A stretch of DNA of 64,000 nt from Mycobacterium sp. HUMS_12744610 (GTDB lineage: Bacteria; Actinomycetota; Actinomycetes; Mycobacteriales; Mycobacteriaceae): assembly GCF_041206865.1 (NCBI RefSeq), contig NZ_JBGEDP010000001.1:5890001-5954000 (forward strand), read 5' to 3'. Position 1 is the first letter of the stretch. Each line of letters opens with the position of its first letter. The notes below the pieces were generated by a model. It saw only the letters and a list, made by a program, of their open reading frames with translations. It did not search any database and had not been told where the DNA came from. Of the stretch, positions 43,447 to 52,344 are shown in pieces. The position numbers were made by a program, and so were the translations under genes.

Positions 43447-44337
43447 GCCGGCGACCGAGGCGTCGTAGATCGACTGGATCGCCTTGTCCAGCGTGGCGTT
43501 GAACTGCTCGTCGGTCTGGTCGGCAGACAGCCCCTCGGTCAGCGCGCGGCTGAAGCTGGCGATCAGCCCCGCGTTCTTGGCGAGCAGCTCGTTGGCCTCC
43601 TCGCGGGAGTAGCCGCCGGACAGGGCCACCACCCGCATCACCTTCGGATGTTCGATCAGGGGCCGGTAGTAGTTGACCTCGCTGGGCAGGCTGAGCTTGA
43701 TCATCACCCGCTGCCCGTCGGGCACGGTGTCGAGCTGCTTGGTGATCTCGTCGCGCAGGATCGCCTCGGCCTCCGCCTTGTCCGGGATGGAGATCGTGAC
43801 CTCGGGTTCCAGGATCGGCACCAGCCCGTGGCCGAGCACCTGGTGGCCCACCTCGAACTGCTGGGCGACCACCGCGGCGATGCCGTGGCGGTTGGCGGCG
43901 CCGATCACCGAGCGCTCCTTGGTGCCGAAGACGCCCTTGCTGACGGCGCGCTCCAGCAAGTCGTCCAGACCCGGCATCGGCTTCATCAGCTGGACGCCGT
44001 CGGACGCCTCGGCCAGGCCCTTGTCGATCTTGAGGATGGGCACCACGCCCTTGGTCTCCCACAGGTAGGTGGTCGACGGCCTGCCCTCGATGTCGCGGTC
44101 CATGGTCTGTTCGAACAGGATCGCCGCCAGGACCCGGTCCCCGGTGAAGGCGGGGGAGGTGATGATCCGCGACCGCATCTCGTGGATGAGGTCGAACATC
44201 TCCTTCTCGGAGGAGTACGCGTCGTCGGAGATGCCGTACTGGCGCAGTGCCTTCGGGGTCGATCCACCGCTTTGGTCGAGCGCCGCGATGAACCCCTTGC
44301 CCGAGGTCATCCGGTCCGCTTGCTTCTCGTTCGGCAT
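43444..44337 (-). CDS. Class I fructose-bisphosphate aldolase
   Basis: A 297-residue Schiff-base aldolase that splits fructose 1,6-bisphosphate in glycolysis/gluconeogenesis. ATG at 44337 with GGAG upstream (an in-frame GTG lies four codons earlier). Landmarks are FIAALDQSGGSTPKAL, VVPILKIDKGL, the lysine-bearing strand VMIKLSLPSEVN and ALSGGYSREEAN, characteristic of the bacterial class I enzyme. Most mycobacteria also carry a zinc class II enzyme elsewhere, so this is an accessory isoenzyme. Monocistronic by context. Confidence 0.92.
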   Translation of the reverse strand: MPNEKQADRMTSGKGFIAALDQSGGSTPKALRQYGISDDAYSSEKEMFDLIHEMRSRIITSPAFTGDRVLAAILFEQTMDRDIEGRPSTTYLWETKGVVPILKIDKGLAEASDGVQLMKPMPGLDDLLERAVSKGVFGTKERSVIGAANRHGIAAVVAQQFEVGHQVLGHGLVPILEPEVTISIPDKAEAEAILRDEITKQLDTVPDGQRVMIKLSLPSEVNYYRPLIEHPKVMRVVALSGGYSREEANELLAKNAGLIASFSRALTEGLSADQTDEQFNATLDKAIQSIYDASVAG

Positions 44338-44737
44338 GGAACTCTCCACTCCCTCGTGGTCCCCTGTGATCGCGGCGCAGCTTGAGCCTCACCCGATCAT
44401 ATTCGGGTCGGTGGACGCCGGGAACAGCCCGGTCATGGTACGGGCGTCGGCACCTGCCGGATGCGTTCGGCGCGGTCCGCCCTCGACGGGCTCGGCGGTT
44501 TCGGCGGGCCCGGCGCGGCGCGCGCCGCTGCAGGTGATGCCGCCGTCGATCCCGGAGAAGCCGGGCGCCCCGTCGAGACGCCGGTTCTGCAGTGGCCCAA
44601 CGCAAGTCCCGCCCGCCGGGCCGGGGGCATGCCGGTGCGAGCACGACTCACCTGCCGCGGCCGTTCCCACCATTGGCCTTTCACGTAGCGGCATTTGGGA
44701 TCTTGCGTGGCGCAACGCATCCCGTAACATCGGCGCC
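44338..44737. promoter_or_regulatory. 400-bp intergenic region with TetR operator candidate
   Basis: I see no supported gene here; the frames that stay open lack starts, SD sites or family likeness. Near the TetR start, TTGCG-TGG-CGCAA (44703-44715) is nested with TGCGT and ACGCA (44704-44708, 44715-44719), a plausible operator 19 bp before the TetR ATG. The aldolase promoter must also lie here. Confidence 0.4.
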
Positions 44738-45358
44738 ATGGAACCGAGCCGGTGGTGGGGCGACGACCGCGCGATCCTCGACGACGAGGAGGCCCGCCGG
44801 CGCATCCTGGACGCCGCGGGGCGCTGCATCGTCCGCCGGGGCAACACCCAGTTCCGGATGGGCGAGGTGGCCGACGAGGCGGGGGTCTCGCGCTCGACGG
44901 TTTACCGCTACTTTCCCGGCCGCGACGACGTCCTGCTGGGCATGCTGCTGATGCGCGTCGACGGTGCGCTCGGCGAGCTGGTCCGCTCGCTGCCCGAGAT
45001 GGAGGATCCGGTCCGGTCGCTGCCCGAGATGGTCCTGTCCCGCGTCGAGTCGGTGGCGGGCAATCCGCTGAACGAGGCTCTGTTCGCCGCCGAGAGCACC
45101 GCGGTGTCCACTGCCCTGGAGAAGGGCTCCGAACCCCTCGTGGAGTTGCTGCTGCGCCATTACGGACCGTTGCTGGAGCGGTGGAAGGCGGCGGGTCGTC
45201 TCTATGACGACCTCGATCCCCGCGCGGTCGTCCAGTGGTTGCACACGACGACGCTGTTCTTGCTGGCGCCGGCGTGGCGGCATCGCCCCGTGGCCGACAA
45301 GCGCCGGTTCGTCGAGCAGTTCGTGGTGCGCGCCCTGGTCCCACCAATCAGACAATAA
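44738..45358 (+). CDS. TetR family regulator with internal duplication
   Basis: A 206-residue regulator, ATG at 44738 (MEPSRWWGDDRAIL). Helix-turn-helix VADEAGVSRSTVYRYFPGRDDVLLGML. A 30-bp-period duplication (44981-45002 and 45011-45032, one mismatch) gives two copies of VRSLPEM in the helix after the DNA-binding domain. The stop codon falls inside a perfect 11-bp inverted repeat (45347-45374), the likely operator of the downstream phosphotransferase gene. The next gene, 98 bp away on the same strand, is its best target. Confidence 0.87.
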   Translation: MEPSRWWGDDRAILDDEEARRRILDAAGRCIVRRGNTQFRMGEVADEAGVSRSTVYRYFPGRDDVLLGMLLMRVDGALGELVRSLPEMEDPVRSLPEMVLSRVESVAGNPLNEALFAAESTAVSTALEKGSEPLVELLLRHYGPLLERWKAAGRLYDDLDPRAVVQWLHTTTLFLLAPAWRHRPVADKRRFVEQFVVRALVPPIRQ

Positions 45359-45374
45359 CTTCATATTGTCTGAT
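45347..45374. promoter_or_regulatory. Perfect 11-bp inverted repeat between TetR and phosphotransferase genes
   Basis: ATCAGACAATA (45347-45357) and TATTGTCTGAT (45364-45374) flank ACTTCA. The left arm contains the end of the TetR coding sequence and the stop codon. AT-rich, no U-tract, so an operator fits better than a terminator. Confidence 0.6.
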
Positions 45375-45456
45375 GTCCAGACGCTGAGCTATTTTTGTCC
45401 CAGGAGCCGGGCGGCGGTGGCCGCGCCACGCTGTTCGACGACCAGAATGGACTCGC

Positions 45457-46593
45457 ATGACAACTGCTGTGGCACAAGCGGTCGCCGTCGTCGAGCTAGG
45501 CGCCCACCTGGCTCGCGGGCTAAGCCGGGTGGGCACCGACGCGATCGTGAGCGGCTGGGCGAGCCTTCCCCGCACGGTCGACGACATCGACGCCACGGTG
45601 CTCTCCAGGGTCATGGGGGCCACCGTGAGGTCGGTGCGCATCCTGAGCAGCAACGCGGGGACGTCGTCGCGGGCCCGGCTGGTGCTGACCGGCACGGACG
45701 TTCCCGAATCGGTGTTCGTCAAGATCGGCGCAAAGTCGGCCGCCACCCGGCTGATGGGGGAACTGGGCCGCCTGGGGCACACCGAGGTGCGCTTCTACCG
45801 CGAACTCGCACCGCAGGTCAACGGCGCGCCCTACTGCTACGGCGCCGCCTTCGACGGCTGGACGGGCCGGTATCTGCTGGTTTTGGAGGACCTGCCCGCC
45901 GAGTCGTACGAGTTTCCCGACACGCTGCACCCGATCTCCACCGACCAGGCCGCCCTGATCGTCGACCTGCTGGCCGACCTGCACGCCACCTTCTACAACC
46001 GCCTGCCCCGCGACGGGCGCGGCCCGCTGGGGTGGCTCTACACCCCGTCGGGCGACGTGACCTCGCTGTTGACCGGGTCACTGATGCACGCCTCGATGCA
46101 GCGCCTCGCCGGGCGTACCGACATCCCCGTCGAGCGGGGCCGGTTCATCGCCGACAACTACCGCGCCGTGGCGGCGCTGATCGACACCCCGCCGCACACG
46201 GTCATGCACGGCGACGCACACCCGGGCAACATGTACTTTCACGGCGGCAAGGCGGGGCTGCTGGACTGGCAGGCGGTGCGGCGCGGACACCCCGGCCGCG
46301 AACTCGCCTACACGCTGATCACCAGCCTGACACCGGAAGACCGGCGCGCGGCTCAGCGCGAGCTGCTCGACGACTACCGGCGCGGCCTGGCCGCAGCGGG
46401 CGGCCCCGGCCTCGACCGCGACGAGCTGTGGCTGCGGTACCGCCAGGGTGCCCTGTACGCCTACGTCGCCCCGCTGATCACCGCCGGAATGGGCGGGATG
46501 CAGGCCGACGACATCGCGATGGAAGGCCTGCGCCGCGGTGTGGCGGCGCTGGAGGACCTGGAGACCGTCGCCGCGCTGCGGGCGTCGCTGTAA
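45457..46593 (+). CDS. Aminoglycoside phosphotransferase (APH)-family kinase-like protein
   Basis: A 378-residue protein with a kinase-like fold. The Brenner motif VMHGDAHPGNMYF near residue 250 supplies the catalytic Asp and Asn, and LLDWQAVRRG near 270 is the DFG-equivalent. The N-lobe has SVFVKIGAK with the ATP-binding lysine. Mycobacterial relatives of this length are often linked to small-molecule phosphorylation or acyl-CoA dehydrogenase-like pathways rather than drug resistance. The substrate is unknown. It lies between a TetR gene and an amidohydrolase. Confidence 0.83.
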   Translation: MTTAVAQAVAVVELGAHLARGLSRVGTDAIVSGWASLPRTVDDIDATVLSRVMGATVRSVRILSSNAGTSSRARLVLTGTDVPESVFVKIGAKSAATRLMGELGRLGHTEVRFYRELAPQVNGAPYCYGAAFDGWTGRYLLVLEDLPAESYEFPDTLHPISTDQAALIVDLLADLHATFYNRLPRDGRGPLGWLYTPSGDVTSLLTGSLMHASMQRLAGRTDIPVERGRFIADNYRAVAALIDTPPHTVMHGDAHPGNMYFHGGKAGLLDWQAVRRGHPGRELAYTLITSLTPEDRRAAQRELLDDYRRGLAAAGGPGLDRDELWLRYRQGALYAYVAPLITAGMGGMQADDIAMEGLRRGVAALEDLETVAALRASL

Positions 46594-46766
46594 CCTCCGC
46601 CGTGCCCGGCGATCTCGTTGTGCCCCTTGGCTTGTCGGCACGAGGCGGCCGGTCCGGGCCCCGCGGCGGCCCGCAATCCATTGACTCGGCCCAGCTCCGG
46701 GAATATCGTCTGCAGTTACGCTACGTCGCGTCGCGTAATGCCGCACGACGACAAGGAGAAGCCCAC

Positions 46767-48539
46767 ATGTTCGACCTGAAAATCATCGGTGGCACCGTCG
46801 TCGACGGCACGGGCGCGCAGCGCTACCGCGCGGACATCGGGATCAAGGACGGCAAGATCGTCGACGTCGTGCGCCGCGGGGCCGACGACGCTGCGCCGGG
46901 CGGGTTGCAAACCGCCGAGGCGGCCGAGACCATCGACGCGACGGGCCGCGTGGTGGCCCCGGGCTTCGTCGACATCCACACCCACTACGACGGCCAGGTG
47001 AGCTGGGACAGCTCGCTGGAGCCCTCCAGCGGTCACGGCGTCACCACCGTGGTCACCGGCAACTGCGGCGTGGGTTTCGCCCCGGTCCGACCGGGCCGTG
47101 AGCAATGGCTGATCGAGTTGATGGAGGGCGTCGAGGACATCCCCGGCACCGCGCTGACCGAGGGCATCACCTGGGGCTGGGAGAGCTATCCGGAGTACCT
47201 CGACGCCATCGGTGAGCAGCGCTTCGCGATCGACGTGGGTTCCCAGGTCGCCCACGGCGCCGTCCGCGCCTACGCGATGGGCGAGCGGGGCGCCCGCAAC
47301 GAGCCGGCCACCCCGGATGACATCGCAGCGATGGGGCGGCTGGTCACCGAGGCGATCGAGGCCGGCGCCCTTGGGTTTTCGACGTCGCGCACCCTGGGCC
47401 ACCGGGCGATGGACGGCGAACCCGTGCCCGGCACGTTCGCCGCCGAGGAGGAGCTGTTCGGCCTGGGCCGCGCCATGGCCGCCGGCGGGCAGGCGGTGTT
47501 CGAACTGGCGCCGCAGGGGGCGGCGGGCGAGGACATCATCGGCCCGAAGAAGGAGCTGGACTGGATGCGCCGGCTGAGCGGCGAGATCGACCGGCCGGTG
47601 TCGTTCGCCCTGATCCAGGTGGACGCGGACCCGAAGCTATGGCGCGAGATGCTGGACCTCTCCGCGGACGCCCACGCGGCCGGCGCCCGGCTCTACCCGC
47701 AGATCGCGGCGCGCCCGTTCGGCATGATGATCGGCTTCCAGGGCCATCACGGCTTCAGCCACCGGCCCACCTACCGCCGGCTGAAGGCCGAGTGCAGCCG
47801 CGCGGAACTCGCGCAGCGCCTCGCCGACCCCGTCGTGAAGGCGGCCATCCTGTCCGAGGACGACCTGCCCGTCGACCCCACCCAGTTGTTCGACGGGATG
47901 TTCGCGCTGGTGCAGCACTCGCTGCACCGGCTCTACGCGCTGGGCAACCCGCCCGACTACGAGCCCACCCCAGACCGCACCGTCGCCGCCATCGCCGCGG
48001 CGCGCGGCGAGGACCCCCTGTCGACGCTGTATGACCTCATGCTCGAGGCGGAGGCGACCTCGATGCTGATGCTGCCGCTGTTCAACTACGCCGACGGCAA
48101 CTGCGACGCCATCCGGGAGATGCTGCTGCACCCCGCCGGGGTGCTGGGGCTGTCCGACGGCGGCGCCCACTGCGGGATGATCTGCGACGCCTCCTACCCC
48201 ACGTTCCTGCTCACGCACTGGGCGCGGGACCGCCGCCGCGGCGAGAAGTTGTCGCTGGAGTACGTGATCCGCAAGCAGTCCCGCGACACGGCGCACCTGT
48301 TCGGCCTCACCGACCGCGGCACGATCGAGCCGGGCAAGAAGGCCGACATCAACGTGATCGACATGGCTGCGCTGACCCTGCACCCCGCGGCGATGGCGTT
48401 CGACCTGCCCGCCGGCGGGCACCGGATCCTGCAGGGCGCCAGCGGCTACGCCGCGACCATCGTCAGCGGCACGGTGACCCGCCGCAACGACGTCGACACC
48501 GGGGCCCGTCCCGGCCGCCTGGTACGCGGGGCGCGCTGA
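46767..48539 (+). CDS. N-acyl-D-amino-acid deacylase-like amidohydrolase
   Basis: A 590-residue metal-dependent amidohydrolase, ATG at 46767 behind AAGGAG. The metal-binding strand reads [15 protein letters not shown], followed by [15 protein letters not shown], a hallmark of the D-aminoacylase/dihydroorotase-like group, and a late [16 protein letters not shown] carrying the catalytic aspartate. [15 protein letters not shown] closes the composite domain. The substrate may be an N-acyl amino acid or related amide. It ends 3 bp before the wrecked Rieske gene. Confidence 0.88.
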   Translation: MFDLKIIGGTVVDGTGAQRYRADIGIKDGKIVDVVRRGADDAAPGGLQTAEAAETIDATGRVVAPGFVDIHTHYDGQVSWDSSLEPSSGHGVTTVVTGNCGVGFAPVRPGREQWLIELMEGVEDIPGTALTEGITWGWESYPEYLDAIGEQRFAIDVGSQVAHGAVRAYAMGERGARNEPATPDDIAAMGRLVTEAIEAGALGFSTSRTLGHRAMDGEPVPGTFAAEEELFGLGRAMAAGGQAVFELAPQGAAGEDIIGPKKELDWMRRLSGEIDRPVSFALIQVDADPKLWREMLDLSADAHAAGARLYPQIAARPFGMMIGFQGHHGFSHRPTYRRLKAECSRAELAQRLADPVVKAAILSEDDLPVDPTQLFDGMFALVQHSLHRLYALGNPPDYEPTPDRTVAAIAAARGEDPLSTLYDLMLEAEATSMLMLPLFNYADGNCDAIREMLLHPAGVLGLSDGGAHCGMICDASYPTFLLTHWARDRRRGEKLSLEYVIRKQSRDTAHLFGLTDRGTIEPGKKADINVIDMAALTLHPAAMAFDLPAGGHRILQGASGYAATIVSGTVTRRNDVDTGARPGRLVRGAR

Positions 48540-48542
48540 GGG

Positions 48543-49707
48543 GTGGCGGTGAGCCGCGACGATGATGCGATCGGCACCCCGCCACCGTGCCCGACGCTGG
48601 TGCCGGCCTCGCGCTATTACTCACCGCGGTCGTCGCGCTCGTGGTCGAACGCATGTGGCCCAAGGTGTGGCAGCTCGCCTGCACGCTCGACCACCTCGCC
48701 GAGCCGGGCGACTACTTCGAGTACCGCTGCGGGCCGTACTCAGTGCTGATCGTCCGCGGGGACCCGGAATCTGGAGGCGGGTTGCGCGCTTTCCAGAACG
48801 CCTGCCGCCATCGCGGCAACTCGCTGTGCGTGGGCCGCTGGCCGACTACCTGGAGGCGGTCCCCGACGATATCGCCTGGTGCGGGCTGGGCGACTTCCGC
48901 TGCTACGCCACGCTGACCGTCGAGGTGGACGCCAACTGGAAGACCGTCGCCGACGGCTCGAGACCTACCGCATCGCCACGCTGCACCCGGAGTCACTGCG
49001 CTGCGTGGACGACATCCATGCGCCGCAACGCATCTGGGGACACACCGGCACGTCCGACCAGCCCTACGGCGTGCAGAGCCCGCATTTCGACGGCGCCTTG
49101 AGCGACGAGGAGGTCTGGGACGCCTACGTCCACACCCAGGGTGCGCTGATGGGCGTGGCCGAGGGCACGCCGTTGCCGGACCGCGAGGCCGGGCAGACGG
49201 TGGCGGAGGTGATCGCGGCGCGAACCTGGGCATTCGCCGCCGGGCGCGGGGTGGACCTGGGCTGGGCCGATACCGACCGGATCACCCGGCTGCACCAGTA
49301 CAACGTGGTCCCGAACACGACGTTGCCGACCAACGCGGACCACTTGACCGTCATGTGCTCGCGGCCGCGCGACGCCGACCCCGCTCCCGCTCCCGCTCCC
49401 GCTCCCGACAAGGGCGAGCTGGTGATGTTCCCGATGACGCGGATGGCACCGGGCGCGCCGCGCACCAAACCGGCGGATGTTCGCGTGACGGCTGAGACGG
49501 CTGAGCCGGGTGTGGTTCTGACGCAGGACATTCGGGTTCTCCCCGGCGTACAGCGGAGGCATGCATCAGCCGGGCTTGACCCATCTGGTTCTCTCCGGTG
49601 AGGAGCGGCGCGCGATCAACATGCACCGCAACCGCGAGCGCTACCTCGACCTGCCCGAGCCCGAACGCATGCGTGGCGACACGGCGGACGAAACTTCATC
49701 GACGTAA
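48543..49707 (+). pseudogene. Rieske aromatic-ring-hydroxylating oxygenase alpha subunit, multiply disrupted
   Basis: Family text can be followed across frames: AVSRDDDAIGTPPPCP (frame 1), then VVERMWPKVWQLACTL and NACRHRGNSLC (frame 2), DYLEAVPDDIAWCGLGDF and NWKTVADG (frame 3), ETYRIATLHPE through VLTQDIRVLPG (frame 4), and MHQPGLTHLVLSGEERRAIN at the end. The second half of the Rieske site (CPxHxW-type) is deleted with roughly 50 residues between NSLC and DYLE. At least four frame changes make it dead. The intact enzyme would have hydroxylated an aromatic or steroid. Confidence 0.8.
49380..49403 (+). repeat. Hexanucleotide repeat (CCCGCT)x4
   Basis: Four perfect copies of CCCGCT, encoding PAPAPAPA inside the Rieske remnant. 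It is a candidate variable-number locus and a likely result of slippage in a dead gene. Confidence 0.8.
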
Positions 49708-49757
49708 TCGCCGCAGGCACTCGGAAAAGTGGTCTGTGACACATTAGACTTCCGCCT

Positions 49758-50138
49758 GTGACGACCCCGTCCGACCACTGGGGCGATGAACGCCAGCATC
49801 TCTCGCATCAACTGCAGATGCGGTATCAGGCACTGAGCCGGGTCCGGGCGCGGCGGCTGTGTCAGCAATTCGCGAGCGTCGGCGTGCGCACCGCGCCGGG
49901 ACGTCTTCGGGCGATCGCGGCCGGGTTGCCCGTGGCGGCCGACGAGGTGACGGACGTCCATTTCGCGCTCATCGCGCTGGAGATGAACCGGGCGACGCGC
50001 GCCGCCAGGATCAAGCGGCTGAAGCGGCGCGGCTCCCGCTCGTTGCTGCTCGCCGGACTGATTCTCGTGGTCCTACACTTCCTGCTCTGCGTCGCCTACC
50101 TGCTGCTGAACCTGGCCCAGCAGGGCGCACCGCTCTAG
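49758..50138 (+). CDS. Hypothetical protein with C-terminal membrane helix
   Basis: A 126-residue protein starting GTG at 49758. A soluble, arginine-rich N-terminal part (RYQALSRVRARRLCQQF) is followed by a basic patch (RIKRLKRRGSR) and a single hydrophobic helix near residues 96-118 (LLLAGLILVVLHFLLCVAYLLL), giving a type II or tail-anchored topology. I recognise no family. It converges on the SulP gene, and a very long hairpin separates them. Confidence 0.65.
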   Translation: MTTPSDHWGDERQHLSHQLQMRYQALSRVRARRLCQQFASVGVRTAPGRLRAIAAGLPVAADEVTDVHFALIALEMNRATRAARIKRLKRRGSRSLLLAGLILVVLHFLLCVAYLLLNLAQQGAPL

Positions 50139-50145
50139 CTGCACC

Positions 50146-50208
50146 CCGCGAGCAGACGCAAAAGCTCCCCATTCACCGGCGTGTCGGGGCTTTTACGTCT
50201 GCTCGCGG
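50146..50208. terminator. Long hairpin, bidirectional terminator or dispersed repeat
   Basis: A 19-nt left arm starting CCGCGAGCAGACGCAAAAG (50146-50164) pairs with 50190-50208 with one mismatch; a further CCCC/GGGG pair closes the inner loop. It lies between convergent genes and its right arm covers the last codons of SulP. The A/T tracts serve as U-tracts in both directions. Confidence 0.65.
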
Positions 50209-51764
50209 AGTTGGCGGGCGACCAACGTCAGCCGGGCCCTGCGCCGGTTGGCCTCCGACCGCGCGGCCGCCGGCGTGCCCGCCTCGGTGTCGCCATCGAT
50301 GTGCACCGTTCCGCCGGTGCTGCGATGCTGATGCTGCCAGTCGCTGATCGCCTGCTGCGCAGCATGATCGAGGTAGTCGGTGAGCACGCTTACGGTGACC
50401 GTGGTCCGTTGCGGCACGGAGGCGAGCACGCGGGTCAGCCGCGGCAGCGCCAGGAACGTGCACGCGCCCTCGAGGACGATGTGCCATTCGTCGCCCACCG
50501 GGACGGCCTCGATCCGGGCCCGAATCACCCGCCATCCGGTCAGGACGATGGCCAGCGCGAGTCCGATCATGACGCCGTGCAGCAGATTGAGGAAGACCAC
50601 GCCGACGGTGGTCACCATGTACACCGCCAGGTCCCCGTTGCGCAGTGCCGTCTCGATGTGGGCGGGCTTGAGCAACTGGGCGCCGACGACGATGAGCAGC
50701 CCGGCCAGCGCGGCCGTGGGAATCTCTTCGACCAGCCCCGCGAACGGAACGGTGAACAGCAGGATCCAGAAACCGTGCATGATCGCCGAGGCGCGGGTCT
50801 TCGCGCCGGCGTTGACGTTGGCCGCGCTGCGGACGATGACACCGCTGACCGGCAGCGCGCCGATCGCACCGGCCGCGACGTTGGCCACGCCCAGGCCGAT
50901 CAGCTCGCGGTCGAAATCGGTGCGGGGCCCGTTGTGCATCCGGTCGATCGACACCGCGGTCAGCAGGCTCTGGACGCTGGTGATGAGCGTGACGGTGAGC
51001 ACGCCCATCGCGACGGCTCCCCAGTTGCCGTCGGGCAGCTCGGGCAGCCGGATCGCGTCCAGCACCGATCCCTCCAGGCGGATCCGGGGCACCTGGAACG
51101 GGAAGACGACCGACAGGACCGTCACCGCGACGATGGCGACCAGCGGGCCCGGGACGCGGCGCAGGCCCGCTGGCATCCAGTGCCAGCCGATCAAGAGGGC
51201 AATCACCAGGACCCCGAGGATCACGCCGGGCCGGTGCGCGTCGATTATCTGCCCGGGCAGACCGACGACGTTCTGCCAGGCCGTGCTCTTGGACTTGCCG
51301 CCGAGCAGCACATGCATCTGCTGCAGTGCGATGGTGATGCCGATGCCCGCCAGCATGGCGTGGACCACGACGGGCGAGATCGCCAGCGCGGCCCGCGCGA
51401 CGCGGCTCAGCCCCAGCAGCACCTGCAGAGCGCCGGCGGCCGCGGTGATCAAACAGGTTATCCCCCAGCCGAATTGAGAGACGAGGTCGGCCACGACGAC
51501 GGTCAGGCCCGCGGCGGGGCCGCTGACCTGTAACGGCGAGCCACCGAGAAATCCTGCCAGGATCCCCCCGACGATCGCGGCGGTCAGGCCGGCGAGCACC
51601 GGCGCATCCGAGGCGATCGCGATCCCCAGCGACAATGGCAGCGCCACCAGGAAGACGACCAGCGAGGCCGGAAGGTCGTGGCGCACCACCGCACGTAGCC
51701 GTTCGGTACGCGCCGACGGCCCCGGCTCGACGCCCGCGTCGTCGAGCGTTTCGGTGCGCTGCAT
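50193..51764 (-). CDS. SulP family anion permease with STAS domain
   Basis: A 523-residue transporter; ATG at 51764 behind GAGGGGG. About 12 membrane segments from residue 30 to 400, with the SulP landmarks LPLSLGIAIASDAPVLAGL and PVSGVIVRSAANVNAGAKTR, then a C-terminal STAS domain (WHIVLEGACTFLALPRL onward). SulP proteins carry sulfate, bicarbonate or other anions. There is no fused carbonic anhydrase here, unlike Rv3273-type chains. Bicarbonate or sulfate cannot be chosen from sequence. The 225 bp upstream (51765-51989) hold only its promoter, as far as I can see. Confidence 0.88.
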   Translation of the reverse strand: MQRTETLDDAGVEPGPSARTERLRAVVRHDLPASLVVFLVALPLSLGIAIASDAPVLAGLTAAIVGGILAGFLGGSPLQVSGPAAGLTVVVADLVSQFGWGITCLITAAAGALQVLLGLSRVARAALAISPVVVHAMLAGIGITIALQQMHVLLGGKSKSTAWQNVVGLPGQIIDAHRPGVILGVLVIALLIGWHWMPAGLRRVPGPLVAIVAVTVLSVVFPFQVPRIRLEGSVLDAIRLPELPDGNWGAVAMGVLTVTLITSVQSLLTAVSIDRMHNGPRTDFDRELIGLGVANVAAGAIGALPVSGVIVRSAANVNAGAKTRASAIMHGFWILLFTVPFAGLVEEIPTAALAGLLIVVGAQLLKPAHIETALRNGDLAVYMVTTVGVVFLNLLHGVMIGLALAIVLTGWRVIRARIEAVPVGDEWHIVLEGACTFLALPRLTRVLASVPQRTTVTVSVLTDYLDHAAQQAISDWQHQHRSTGGTVHIDGDTEAGTPAAARSEANRRRARLTLVARQLREQT

Positions 51765-51989
51765 CGATCCCCCCTCGTGGTGTCCTGGCAAGTGCTGCGG
51801 TGCCCGCCGGACGTCGCAGCCGGTCATGTCCGCGTAATCGGTTGAAGCCCAAAGCTATTACACATCAAAGCGCCGCCGCCCAGCCTGGCTTCTAGGCTCG
51901 AAGGTAGGTGGGCGGGCGGGCCCGGTCAACCCGGCGAGCCGAGTGCATATCGAATGCAAATCTTCGGCGCGGACGCGCGTCGGGGCTTC

Positions 51990-52344
51990 TCAGGCTCGGT
52001 CGTGGTGGCAGACCGGTTCGAGCTTGAGCCCGAACGGGTCCTACCAGAATATCGCGTAGTAACGCCCGGGTGGTTCGATGCCGGTGCCGCCGTTCGCGAT
52101 GACATGGTCGTGGACGGCGCGCACCGCTGCTGGCGCCGCACCATAAAGGCCAAATGCTGCAATCCCTTTCGCTGCGACGCGTACTCCCCCGGGCTGGTCG
52201 CCGACCGGCCGGTAGACGAATTCGTTGTCAGCGACGAGAAACGGGTCCAACCCGACGAGGGGCAGGAGCGCGTCGTAGTAGCCCCTGGCGGCCGGCAGGT
52301 CCGGCACGTTGACGCCCAGGCAATCCGACCGCTACGTGCGTCAC
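51990..52344 (-). pseudogene. VOC (glyoxalase) family protein, disrupted
   Basis: GTG at 52344 overlaps the sensor-kinase stop. The first frame gives THVAVGLPG, then a shift after 52320 moves to VNVPDLPAARGYYDALLPLVG, normal VOC text, and continues to RYYAIFW, where an in-frame TAG (about 52039) interrupts DPFGLKLEPVCHHD, the last strand with the metal-binding Glu. So one frameshift and one nonsense codon. Length is typical of a 115-residue VOC protein. Confidence 0.65.

Noticed and set aside
44389..44847. Minus-strand frame ending TMTGLFPASTDPNMIG in the 44.4-44.8 kb gap
   Set aside because: It reads under the TetR start, has no SD, and I see no domain. Coding composition is not convincing.
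45204..48539. A 1111-codon open frame spanning the phosphotransferase and amidohydrolase
   Set aside because: Only the last 590 codons are amidohydrolase. The rest is an out-of-frame read of the TetR and phosphotransferase genes, kept open by high GC.
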